Origin: Bacteroides_E sp964528875
GTDB taxonomy: Bacteria > Bacteroidota > Bacteroidia > Bacteroidales > Bacteroidaceae
NCBI GenBank assembly: GCA_964528875.1
Contig: CAZGUI010000047.1
Span: 1-18,693 of the forward strand
Direction of reading: 5' to 3'
Length of the DNA: 18,693 nt
Positions within the stretch are counted from its first letter, which is position 1, and each line of letters starts with the position of its first letter. Of the stretch, positions 1-6,502 are shown piece by piece. The notes beneath the pieces are model-generated. The model was not told the origin of the DNA, ran no database searches, and was given only the letters and a program-made list of their open reading frames with translations. A program made the position numbers and the translations under genes.

Positions 1-656
1 TTCATGAAGTGATTCGTTTGTCTGGAATGAATTTAATCATTGATGATACAGATCACCCCTTAATTATAAAAGTTGCGTCCATACAAGCTGCTCGTATGCA
101 GGTTTATTTCATAGATAGTGAAGACTTCTTTCAAAACAAGCTTCAAGCTGTTGATGAAAACGGTGTGGATTATGTGGATAATGACAGTCGTGCCATTTTT
201 TATGCACGTGGTGTGTTGGAAACAGTAAAGAAACTTCGGTGGACTCCTGAAATTGTTCACTGCCACGGTTGGATGTCTGCATTATCTCCATTATATATTA
301 AAAAGACTTATAAAGAAGAACCCTCTTTTAGAGATTCAAAAGTTATTTTTTCTTTATATGGAGATAAATTTAATACTCCTTTCCCAAAAGAATTTAAAGA
401 ACGTTTAATGTTGAAAGGAATTGATAAAAAAGATATTGAATTATTAGGAGATGAAATAGATTATAGTTCTCTTTGCAAATTAGCCGTTCAATATAGTGAC
501 GGTGTAATACAAAGTAGCGAAGAAGTGGATCAGTCAGTTCTTGATTATGCTAAGGAAAGAAATATTCCTGTTTTAAAATATCAAGGCTCTACAACCGAAG
601 AATATGCAGATGCTTTTGAAGCATTCTATGATCAAGTTTGGGAGACTGACCTCTAA
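1..656 (+). CDS. Glycogen/starch synthase-like protein, GT5 domain only (5' end outside window)
   Basis: The reading frame is open to the left edge (first full codon at 3, His-Glu before the GTG at 9), so the gene is cut by the window and GTG 9 is not its start. The visible 217 codons match the short glycosyltransferase-5 proteins of Bacteroidales, annotated as glycogen synthase and usually about 270 aa, so roughly 50-60 N-terminal residues are missing. The HCHGW motif of the ADP-glucose starch synthase N-domain lies about 84-88 residues after position 9. The protein ends soon after the first Rossmann-like domain. There is no C-terminal GT-B domain that would carry the nucleotide-sugar site, so catalytic activity alone is doubtful. 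A DUF4270 lipoprotein gene follows after 37 nt and is probably cotranscribed. Family assignment is firm; the role in glycogen synthesis is inferred. Confidence 0.88.
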   Translation, partial: HEVIRLSGMNLIIDDTDHPLIIKVASIQAARMQVYFIDSEDFFQNKLQAVDENGVDYVDNDSRAIFYARGVLETVKKLRWTPEIVHCHGWMSALSPLYIKKTYKEEPSFRDSKVIFSLYGDKFNTPFPKEFKERLMLKGIDKKDIELLGDEIDYSSLCKLAVQYSDGVIQSSEEVDQSVLDYAKERNIPVLKYQGSTTEEYADAFEAFYDQVWETDL

Positions 657-693
657 GTAATGAATTGAAACTATAATACTGAATAGAACAAAC

Positions 694-2199
694 ATGAAAT
701 TGAATCTCTTGTTAAAGACAACTGCAGTTGTCTTAATCTTTCTTGTTTCACTAGTAGCCTGTGATGATAATACAGGTAATATAGGGTATGGAATGTTACC
801 CGAAAAACCCACAGTTGGAACAACTGACTTTATTGTTACGTCGAAATCTATTTTATCCGGTCCTGTATTTGCTAGATCTAGTACTGGTTTCTTAGGACGA
901 TTCATAGACCCTATTTTTGGTGAATATGAAACGAGTTTTTTGACAGAATTAAATTGTATAGATACCTTAACCTTTCCTTCAGTATATTCTGCTGATAATA
1001 AAGAAGGGATTATGGCTGGAGATAGCACTCATTTAACGGAGCTAGTTCTTTATTATAGCCAATTTTATGGTGATTCTATAAGTCAAAATAATGTTGAAGT
1101 TTATGAGTTAAACAAAAAACTTGAGCCTTATTACTTTACAGATATTCGTCCGGAAGAATTTTACGATGTAAGTAAAGAACCTTTAGCTACTAAAACTTTT
1201 ACTCCAATTGATTATTCTAATAGTGACTCACCTCTTGAATCTGAAAATTATTATCCTCGCCTTAGGATAGTATTACCTAAAGAGTTTGGTGAGAGAATTT
1301 TAAGAGCTAACAGAGAACACCCGGAGTATTTTTATAGTTCAGATGCTTTTATTGATAACCTGTTAAAAGGATTGTACATTAGAACCGTGGGAGGAGATGG
1401 AGCTATTCTCTATATTGACCAAGCCATGATGAATGTGGTTTATGCTTGTCATTATAAAGACTCATTGAATAATATTTTGAAGAAAGAAGATGGTACCGAC
1501 TCTCTTTATCATTTGCAAAAAGTATTTCCTGCAACACGTGAAGTGATTCAAGCCAATCATTTTGAAACTTCAGATAAACTAGATGAAAAGGTTAAAGAAA
1601 CTGGTCATACTTATTTGAAATCTCCTGCAGGTATCTTTACTGAACTTAAAATGCCTTATATCGAGTTAGAAGAGCAACTAAGAGAAGATTCCTTAAACAT
1701 TGTAAAGCTTGAGATTCCAAGTTATTATGACGATAGTGATTATAAGTATAAAATGAATCCTCCTGAATATATTCTATTGCTTAGAAAATCTGAGCTAGAG
1801 ACTTTCTTTAAAAATAATCAGTTGAGTGATCATATAACTTCTTATGAAGTGCAATTTAATCCTAAAACTAATATTTATACATTTGGAAATCTAAATCGCT
1901 TAGTACAGACTGTGGTTGCTGATAAGAATAAAGCAAAGAAAGAGGATGAAAAAGAAACAGGTAAAACTTGGACTGATGAAGATTGGAATAAAAAATGGAA
2001 CGAAGATAATCCGGACTGGGACAAAGTAGTCTTAGTTCCTATTGCTGTTACGCCAACAACGGATCAACAAGGCACTGTTTCTATTATTTCTATTCAACAT
2101 GACCTACGTCCAGGTTATGTGAAACTTAAAGGTGGAGATCCTAATGATGGAGGAGATGTTCTGAATTTAAGAGTGGTACATAGTCACTTCGAAAAATAG
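694..2199 (+). CDS. DUF4270 family lipoprotein
   Basis: This 501-aa protein has a hydrophobic signal segment (about residues 5-22) and a lipobox LVAC with the lipidated cysteine at 23, so it should be an outer-membrane or periplasmic lipoprotein. Cys23 is followed at once by two aspartates, which resembles the acidic lipoprotein export signal of Bacteroidota and suggests surface exposure (inference). Length, the early GYGMLPE stretch and its place directly after the GT5 glycogen synthase gene fit DUF4270, a Bacteroidota family of unknown biochemical role. The rest looks like an all-soluble extracytoplasmic domain. A charged, Trp-rich insertion lies near residues 407-446 (KAKKEDEKETGKTW and following). 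The gene ends just before a strong intrinsic terminator. No enzymatic motif is visible. Confidence 0.85.
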   Translation: MKLNLLLKTTAVVLIFLVSLVACDDNTGNIGYGMLPEKPTVGTTDFIVTSKSILSGPVFARSSTGFLGRFIDPIFGEYETSFLTELNCIDTLTFPSVYSADNKEGIMAGDSTHLTELVLYYSQFYGDSISQNNVEVYELNKKLEPYYFTDIRPEEFYDVSKEPLATKTFTPIDYSNSDSPLESENYYPRLRIVLPKEFGERILRANREHPEYFYSSDAFIDNLLKGLYIRTVGGDGAILYIDQAMMNVVYACHYKDSLNNILKKEDGTDSLYHLQKVFPATREVIQANHFETSDKLDEKVKETGHTYLKSPAGIFTELKMPYIELEEQLREDSLNIVKLEIPSYYDDSDYKYKMNPPEYILLLRKSELETFFKNNQLSDHITSYEVQFNPKTNIYTFGNLNRLVQTVVADKNKAKKEDEKETGKTWTDEDWNKKWNEDNPDWDKVVLVPIAVTPTTDQQGTVSIISIQHDLRPGYVKLKGGDPNDGGDVLNLRVVHSHFEK

Positions 2200-2223
2200 A
2201 TACACTTAGTTGTGTAAAAGTAT

Positions 2224-2258
2224 AACACTCAGGTATGATTTTACCTGAGTGTTTTTTT
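2224..2258 (+). terminator. Intrinsic terminator after the DUF4270 gene
   Basis: Positions 2224-2235 and 2242-2253 are perfectly complementary (12 bp, core ACTCAGGTA), enclosing a 6-nt loop, and are followed by a T run to 2258. It lies 25 nt after the stop codon and separates the glycogen synthase/DUF4270 unit from the SDR gene. Confidence 0.93.
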
Positions 2259-2298
2259 ATATCTTAACAGAACAATAAATTAAAGAAGTAAAGTAGAG

Positions 2299-3036
2299 AT
2301 GAAACGGGTTTTAATTATTGGTGCAACATCAGGAATAGGTTTGGAGTTGGCCAAACTGTATATAGATAAAGGTTGTATGGTTGGGTTAGCCGGCAGAAGA
2401 AAAGATAGGCTAAAGGAACTAAAGTTAAAATATCCTCTGATTTATACTCAGAGTATAGATGTTACATCTCCTGTAGCACCTACATTAATTGAAAAACTAA
2501 TTGATGAAATGGGGGGTGTTGATGTCTTTATTCAATGTGCCGGTGTAGGGTATCAAAACCCGGAATTAGACACTTCATTAGAGCTGCAAACGGTTCAAAC
2601 GAATTGTTTTGGATTTATGCAGTCTGTCCTTTCAGCTTATCATTACTTTAGAGATAAAAAAGAAGGGCATATCGTTGTTGTTAGTTCCATTGCAGGTACA
2701 AAAGGACTAGGAATTGCTCCGGCTTATTCTGCAACCAAACGAATGCAAAACATATATATTGATGCATTAGAACAACAAAGTAGGATAGAGAAGAGTAATG
2801 TTAGTTTCACGGATGTTAAACCGGGTTTTATTGAAACAGAACTATTGGATACTGAAAAGCATAGTTACCCTCTAATTATGCCATTAAATTTGGCCTCAAA
2901 AAAGATTTTTAGAGCTATAGAAAAGAAAAAAAGAAGACCCATTATTGACTGGAAGTTTGCAGTCTTGGTCTTCTTCTGGAAATTAATACCCTCTTGGCTT
3001 TGGAAACAGTTGCCTGTAAAGACAAAGTCAAAATAA
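2299..3036 (+). CDS. SDR family NAD(P)-dependent oxidoreductase
   Basis: A 245-aa classical short-chain dehydrogenase/reductase, the usual length for the family. The Rossmann dinucleotide loop GATSGIG is at residues 8-14, and the Arg-Arg pair at 33-34 after the second strand suggests NADP(H) preference (inference). The structural NAG motif appears as CAG (80-82). The catalytic set is Asn102, Ser129/Ser130 and Tyr143-xxx-Lys147 (YSATK). PG at 175-176 matches the family PG motif after the catalytic region. The C-terminus (about 219-238) is rich in Trp, Phe and Leu and could bind membrane, as in several DltE-like SDRs. Substrate cannot be told from sequence. The AAAGAAG/AAAG purine stretch upstream may be a weak ribosome site. 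It converges on the GNAT gene with only 3 nt between stop codons. Confidence 0.93.
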   Translation: MKRVLIIGATSGIGLELAKLYIDKGCMVGLAGRRKDRLKELKLKYPLIYTQSIDVTSPVAPTLIEKLIDEMGGVDVFIQCAGVGYQNPELDTSLELQTVQTNCFGFMQSVLSAYHYFRDKKEGHIVVVSSIAGTKGLGIAPAYSATKRMQNIYIDALEQQSRIEKSNVSFTDVKPGFIETELLDTEKHSYPLIMPLNLASKKIFRAIEKKKRRPIIDWKFAVLVFFWKLIPSWLWKQLPVKTKSK

Positions 3037-3039
3037 GTT

Positions 3040-3291
3040 TTATTCTCGGTTGCGTTTAAGCCAAATAGCTGCATAACTACAAGTTCCTAAGGAATAAAGT
3101 CCTAAGGAGTCGGCATAATCATAAGCCTCTTTAACTAATGCAGCAGCAATACCTCTTCCACCTAATGCTTTAGGTACATAAGTGGAATAAACATCTAATG
3201 TGTCTTGTGTCATTGTGTATTTAACAAAACACTCTAAGTCGTCTATAACGACATAAAACCGTTGATTCTTTTTATCATGTATAATATCCAT
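3040..3291 (-). CDS. Small GNAT-type N-acetyltransferase (COG2388/YidJ-like)
   Basis: An 83-aa protein of the minimal GCN5-related acetyltransferase type that consists almost only of the acetyl-CoA binding core. The core is VPKALGGRGIAAALV at residues 39-53, with the R/Q-x-x-G-x-A phosphate loop as GGRGIA (44-49), followed by the helix KEAYDYAD. The segment CSYAAIWLKRN near the end matches the C-terminal part of this family, where a cysteine-serine-tyrosine group precedes the last helix. It is slightly shorter than the roughly 90-95 aa typical of the family, ending in NRE without the usual tail. The acceptor substrate is unknown. It is convergent with the SDR gene, and no terminator fits in the 3-nt gap. 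Confidence 0.87.
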   Translation of the reverse strand: MDIIHDKKNQRFYVVIDDLECFVKYTMTQDTLDVYSTYVPKALGGRGIAAALVKEAYDYADSLGLYSLGTCSYAAIWLKRNRE

Positions 3292-3395
3292 ATTGCATAT
3301 AGTGTTTTAATTTATTGAGTAAACATCTGAAGCATAGACTTTGTTTAGGTGAGGAAGAGCTAGAGTAAGTTTGTGTTAAGTATAAGTTGATTTCG

Positions 3396-3833
3396 TTATT
3401 TGCTAATTAATAAAATACCGAGTACTACAAATATAGTTCCCAAGATATTAAATACTGTAATTTTCTCTTTTAGGAATAGCACACCAATAACGGCACCTAC
3501 AACAATGGCTCCACCTATAATTATGGGTATCCCTGTAGAGGCCGGTACTCCTTTCCCAAATACTATAAAAGAAAGAATTTCAGCACCCCCTACACACAGT
3601 CCGGCTAAAATGGAATAGTAAATTCCTTTTTGAGAGATTTCTATTACTTCATTGCCTCTAAACTTTAAGTAGAGTAAGACGCCTAATCCGGCAAAAGCAG
3701 CAACAAATTGGAGAATAACAGCTCCGGTAATTTCATGAATATAACCTGATGCAATTTTGATAAAAACATTATAAGCTCCAAAACAAAAAGCACCTAGTAA
3801 TGCTAATAATAACCAATTCATATCTTTTTTCAT
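3396..3833 (-). CDS. Single-domain EamA/DMT-type membrane protein
   Basis: A 145-aa, very hydrophobic protein with about five predicted membrane helices (roughly residues 7-25, 36-55, 71-91, 102-120 and 127-143). It has the LLLALLGAFCFGAYNVFIKIAS N-terminal pattern and the GVLFLKEKITVFNILGTIFVVLGILLI ending of an EamA domain (pattern given in part here: residues 118-143). It corresponds to one half of a drug/metabolite transporter. Single-EamA proteins of this size are known and are thought to work as dimers, like EmrE-type small transporters. The start at Met1 is favoured, but Met5 is possible. Substrate is unknown. A possible -7 element (TACCTTTA on the minus strand, 3872-3879) lies about 40 nt upstream. 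Confidence 0.85.
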   Translation of the reverse strand: MKKDMNWLLLALLGAFCFGAYNVFIKIASGYIHEITGAVILQFVAAFAGLGVLLYLKFRGNEVIEISQKGIYYSILAGLCVGGAEILSFIVFGKGVPASTGIPIIIGGAIVVGAVIGVLFLKEKITVFNILGTIFVVLGILLISK

Positions 3834-4012
3834 TGTATAAGTTGAAATAATAAATTTCGTATAAGTTACTTTAAAGGTACATTAATTTATATTCAATCAT
3901 TAATATAAACTCAACAAACTAAAAAGTTTTCTAAGTTTTATCGTTTTATCAAGGAGGATTGCAAGGATATATATTCGTTTATTCTTTATACTTGGATTTA
4001 TTGAATTTGTTC

Positions 4013-4303
4013 CTATTCCTCATAAATAATTTCCATATTCAAATCTTTAGCTAAATAGTGTTCTGTAGTAGCCTCATTGCTCTCTTCCCAACCTTTAAGC
4101 ATATAAATGGAGTCGCATTGCATTAGTATGGCTATATTGGCTTTTCTTTGTCTTTCATCATCTTTGTTTTCGGAAAGATCAATCATTAATGAGTGATAAG
4201 GCTCTCCATTCAGTATGTTTTGAATATAAAGGGAGCTCTTATCCACTTTTTCTTTAGCTTTTTTATCTGTCAAATTTCCTGAGATGTATATTTTTTTGCT
4301 CAT
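4013..4303 (-). CDS. DUF4406 family protein (nucleoside 2-deoxyribosyltransferase-like fold)
   Basis: A 96-aa protein that begins KKIYISGNLTD, matching the strand-loop start IYISGPITG of DUF4406. It carries the family's best-conserved block at residues 63-85, CDSIYMLKGWEESNEATTEHYLA, quoted here as two parts: CDSIYMLKGW and EESNEATTEHYLA. DUF4406 belongs to the nucleoside 2-deoxyribosyltransferase-like superfamily and is common in phages and bacterial accessory regions. No biochemical role is established for most members. The central portion is short and divergent compared with the usual family text around the ribosyl-binding site. Just upstream on the same strand, ending 10 nt before its start codon, lies what looks like the decayed 3' end of another gene, so this may be what remains of a two-gene unit. 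Confidence 0.82.
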   Translation of the reverse strand: MSKKIYISGNLTDKKAKEKVDKSSLYIQNILNGEPYHSLMIDLSENKDDERQRKANIAILMQCDSIYMLKGWEESNEATTEHYLAKDLNMEIIYEE

Positions 4304-4313
4304 TATAATGAAT

Positions 4314-4475
4314 TTAGTAAAAAAGTTTTTCTTTTTTTGTTCTTAATTTATGTATTATGTTGAGGGCATTTATCAAAGGAACGACTTCAATAAATTCCTC
4401 TTCTTCGAAATGAGTGTGTTTATAACTCGCATCATAATGGTTTTTTGATATTAATGCTTGTTCCGGAAAAGGAGT
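4314..4475 (-). pseudogene. Decayed reading frame upstream of the DUF4406 gene, no start codon
   Basis: Reading the minus strand, a frame closed by TGA at 4476-4478 runs 53 codons to a TAA at 4314-4316. It holds no ATG, GTG or TTG, so it cannot be translated by itself. The composition is protein-like: NHYDASYKHTHF, then EEEEFIEVVPLINALN, then IIHKLRTKKEKLFY, with an amphipathic helix pattern, quite unlike the AT-rich noise around it. It ends 10 nt before the DUF4406 start codon, the spacing expected of an upstream operon partner. I read it as the 3' remnant of a gene that lost its 5' part by frameshift or deletion. The family is not recognised. It could instead be a chance open frame. Confidence 0.4.
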
Positions 4476-4478
4476 TCA

Positions 4479-4870
4479 AGCCGGCTGCTTCCTTTTTTTT
4501 ATTGGGGAAAGAGAATAAATTTCTGGATATGTACAGTAAAGTGCTTCTCATGGTAGTGATTAATAAGAATGTGTGTAATATACTGAATGTCAGGGAGAAA
4601 TCTATAAGAAAAAAGACTTTTTTACTCTCTTTTCAGGTTGTCTTTTGATTAATTAAATTATTTCGTTGTGTTTTATTTTTCTTTATTTTGTAATTATTAT
4701 GTACATATTTGAATGGAAAATAAATATTAGATACTGCTTCTTTCTGCAATTAATGAGACTATTTGAGTAAATTCTAAATTTTATTGAATCTTTTTCTATG
4801 AGATTTTATTGACATGTCAGAAGTGATCTATAAATAAAATTCACATTGAAAAGCTGGAAGTTAAAAGAAT
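4479..4870. other. AT-rich intergenic stretch without a recognised gene
   Basis: Between the decayed frame and the terminator of the 107-aa protein gene, about 390 nt are strongly AT-rich and broken by stops in all frames. A 67-codon plus-strand frame (4445-4648) is present but has no ribosome site, no family resemblance and low-complexity residue use, so I do not call it. I see no repeat, RNA or mobile-element end here. Confidence 0.6.
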
Positions 4871-4908
4871 AAAAAAATGCATTGAATAAATTAGTCTTCA
4901 ATGCATTT
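4871..4908 (-). terminator. Intrinsic terminator of the 107-aa protein gene
   Basis: Arms 4897-4908 and 4875-4886 form a perfect 12-bp stem (TTCAATGCATTT / AAATGCATTGAA) around a 10-nt loop. On the minus strand the hairpin is followed by a U run from the A tract at 4871-4877. It lies about 50 nt after the minus-strand stop codon at 4957. Confidence 0.9.
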
Positions 4909-4956
4909 AAGAGTTATAACCGACTTAAGCTTGTACAGCTATCGAAGTTATGTCTT

Positions 4957-5280
4957 TTATATTAATTGGTTGATTTCTTTGTATACATCTTTGTTATTGA
5001 AAACCGTTTCAATAATTGCAATAATCACATCATCAGCATGTGAATCACCCAAAGAAACAGCGTCGTATTTATTGTATAAAGTAGAATCAGAAGTTGTCCC
5101 ACTAAAAGTATATCTGCCATTGTTAATCATAATATCTAGAGAGGCTTCATATTCATTGTTGCGTCCGGGTTGCATCTTGATATCTACCAGCATCATATCA
5201 GCATCGAAATCTTTCAATGCCTGAACAAAAGTCTTTTCTACGCTTTTTGAAAATTGATGAGAAGTAGTTATTCTAGCCAT
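4957..5280 (-). CDS. Unrecognised conserved-looking 107-aa protein
   Basis: I do not recognise this family. The protein begins MARITTSHQFSKSVEKTFVQ and has no signal peptide or membrane segment, so it should be cytoplasmic. It reads as alpha-beta. An N-terminal helix (about 8-25) is followed by alternating strands (DMMLVDIKMQ, EYEASLDIMI, GRYTFSGTTS) and a final helix rich in Ile/Val (DDVIIAIIETVFNN). That it is a real gene is supported by its own promoter-like sequence upstream (TTTA, 17 nt, TATCTTTG at 5332-5360 on the minus strand) and a perfect terminator downstream, so it forms a monocistronic unit. Codon use is like its neighbours. Two N-terminal Ser/Thr-rich stretches and no catalytic cluster are visible. 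Function is unknown. Confidence 0.75.
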   Translation of the reverse strand: MARITTSHQFSKSVEKTFVQALKDFDADMMLVDIKMQPGRNNEYEASLDIMINNGRYTFSGTTSDSTLYNKYDAVSLGDSHADDVIIAIIETVFNNKDVYKEINQLI

Positions 5281-5331
5281 AATTCTTTATTGTTTGAGTT
5301 TATTTCTTATTTCATTTTTATACTATCTAAA

Positions 5332-5360
5332 CAAAGATAACCAATCTACTTTATTCTAAA
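5332..5360 (-). promoter_or_regulatory. Bacteroidota-type promoter of the 107-aa protein gene
   Basis: On the minus strand TTTA (5357-5360) and TATCTTTG (5332-5339) are separated by 17 nt. The second is an exact match to the Bacteroidota -7 element TAnnTTTG; the first matches three of four bases of the -33 element TTTG. The expected transcription start is some 45 nt before the start codon at 5280. Confidence 0.6.
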
Positions 5361-5418
5361 TAAAAATAGAAGAGAAGTATCAATAACTTAAATGGACTTA
5401 TTTCTTGTATCTATTGAG

Positions 5419-5829
5419 TTACCCTATAATGGTTGCTACAATGCTGCGATTACCTCCATAATTTCTAAACTCACAGAGATAGATACCTTGCCAGGTTCCC
5501 AAGTTGATTCTTCCATTAGTAATTGGTACGGTTAAACTAACTCCTGCAAGTACTGATTTAGCGTGAGCAGGCATATCATCTGCTCCCTCTAAAGTATGCG
5601 TATAGTAGGGTTCTCTTTCTTTTACCAATCGGTTGAAAATGCTATTTAGATCAGTTCTTACATCTGGATCAGCGTTCTCATTGATTGTGAGTGCAGCAGA
5701 GGTGTGTTTAATAAATAAATGGAGAATACCGGTCAAAGGTAATTCCGGTAGATGTTGCTCTATTTCGTGTGTGATTAAATGAAAACCTCGGGGTTTAGAT
5801 TTTAATGAAAACTCAATTTGATTTATCAT
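5419..5829 (-). CDS. YjbQ/UPF0047 family protein (secondary thiamine-phosphate synthase type)
   Basis: A 136-aa protein of the YjbQ/UPF0047 family, the normal length for it. The diagnostic blocks are all present: HTSAALTINENADPDVRTDL at residues 42-61, HTLEGADDMPAHAKS at 78-92, and GTWQGIYLCEFR at 111-122, with the invariant His, Asp and Glu residues that line the putative metal or active site. Members can show a weak thiamine-phosphate synthase side activity when overproduced, but the true physiological role is unsettled, so the enzyme name should be taken lightly. It is divergent from the HAD gene across the sequence gap. A perfect -7 element (TATATTTG, 5856-5863 on the minus strand) lies about 27 nt upstream; its -33 partner would fall within the N run. 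Confidence 0.94.
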   Translation of the reverse strand: MINQIEFSLKSKPRGFHLITHEIEQHLPELPLTGILHLFIKHTSAALTINENADPDVRTDLNSIFNRLVKEREPYYTHTLEGADDMPAHAKSVLAGVSLTVPITNGRINLGTWQGIYLCEFRNYGGNRSIVATIIG

Positions 5830-5855
5830 ATTGTTTTCTGTTTTGTAGTTGTAGA

Positions 5856-5863
5856 CAAATATA
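5856..5863 (-). promoter_or_regulatory. -7 promoter element of the YjbQ-family gene
   Basis: TATATTTG on the minus strand matches TAnnTTTG exactly and would place the transcript start about 20 nt before the start codon. The -33 element, expected about 17-19 nt further upstream, is lost in the N run. Confidence 0.5.
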
Positions 5864-5880
5864 TTCTATTTAAGTGGCTT

Positions 5881-5980
5881 NNNNNNNNNNNNNNNNNNNN
5901 NNNNNNNNNNNNNNNNNNNNNNNNNNNNNNNNNNNNNNNNNNNNNNNNNNNNNNNNNNNNNNNNNNNNNNNNNNNNNNNN
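5881..5980. other. Assembly gap (100 N)
   Basis: Exactly 100 ambiguous bases, a common placeholder for a scaffold gap of unknown length. It hides the 5' end of the HAD hydrolase gene and its promoter. True distances across this point cannot be measured. Confidence 0.97.
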
Positions 5981-5982
5981 TA

Positions 5983-6489
5983 TATGCCCAGAAAGGTATA
6001 TTTTTAGAAGTAGAAGATGGGCAAATTGATGATTTGACTTTCTGTAAGAAAATATCAGAGATAGTTGGCAGAAAACTTAGTTATGAAGAGGTAAAACAAG
6101 CTTGGTTGGGTTTCTTTGCCGGGATGGATGAATTTAAGTTGGATTACATTGAAAAATTAAGATCCAAATACAATCTTTATATTCTTAGTAACACAAACCC
6201 ATTTGTTCAATCGTGGGCACAATCTGCCGATTTCTCATCCAAAGGGCGCTCACTAAGAGATTATTTTGACAAAATATACACCTCTTATGAAATAGGTTAC
6301 ATAAAACCTGCTCCCGAAATTTTTGAATTTATGATAAAAGATGCCAACCTTAACCCTGCCGAAACATTATTTATAGATGATGGAGAGAGTAACATTAAGA
6401 TAGCTGAAGAATTAGGTTTTAAGACTTATTTGGCTGCTGATGGAGAAGATTGGCGCAATGAAATAACTAAACTCTTAGGTGGCATTTAA
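5983..6489 (+). CDS. HAD family hydrolase (subfamily IA), 5' end lost in gap
   Basis: The 168 codons visible after the gap belong to a haloacid-dehalogenase-like phosphatase found widely in Bacteroidales, usually about 205 aa. The alpha-helical cap segment is visible first (QKGIFLEVEDGQIDD, then the KKISEIVGRKL helix). It is followed by motif II SNTNPF, the motif III lysine in YIKPAPEIFEF, and motif IV FIDDGESNI with the metal-binding aspartate pair. Motif I (DxDxT/V) and the start codon must lie in the N run. The frame before the gap (5818-5880) does not look like a HAD N-terminus, so it is not part of this gene. Substrate is unknown; sugar-phosphate or nucleotide phosphatase activity is typical. 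The DMT transporter gene starts 13 nt after the stop and is probably cotranscribed. Confidence 0.9.
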   Translation, partial: YAQKGIFLEVEDGQIDDLTFCKKISEIVGRKLSYEEVKQAWLGFFAGMDEFKLDYIEKLRSKYNLYILSNTNPFVQSWAQSADFSSKGRSLRDYFDKIYTSYEIGYIKPAPEIFEFMIKDANLNPAETLFIDDGESNIKIAEELGFKTYLAADGEDWRNEITKLLGGI

Positions 6490-6502
6490 TCTTTAATCAT
6501 CG

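Noticed and set aside
573..1028. 151-codon minus-strand frame across the glycogen synthase/DUF4270 junction
   Set aside because: It is the mirror of two well-supported genes, with no family features of its own.
4445..4648. 67-codon plus-strand frame in the DUF4406 upstream gap
   Set aside because: No ribosome site, no family resemblance, hydrophobic low-quality residue use, and it overlaps the better-looking decayed frame on the other strand.
4901..5224. 107-codon plus-strand frame opposite the unknown 107-aa protein
   Set aside because: It starts inside the terminator hairpin and is antisense to the frame that has both promoter and terminator.
5818..5880. Plus-strand frame from 5818 running through the N gap into the HAD gene
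   Set aside because: It is joined only by unknown bases, overlaps the start of the YjbQ-family gene, and its residues do not resemble a HAD N-terminus, which should show a DxD motif.
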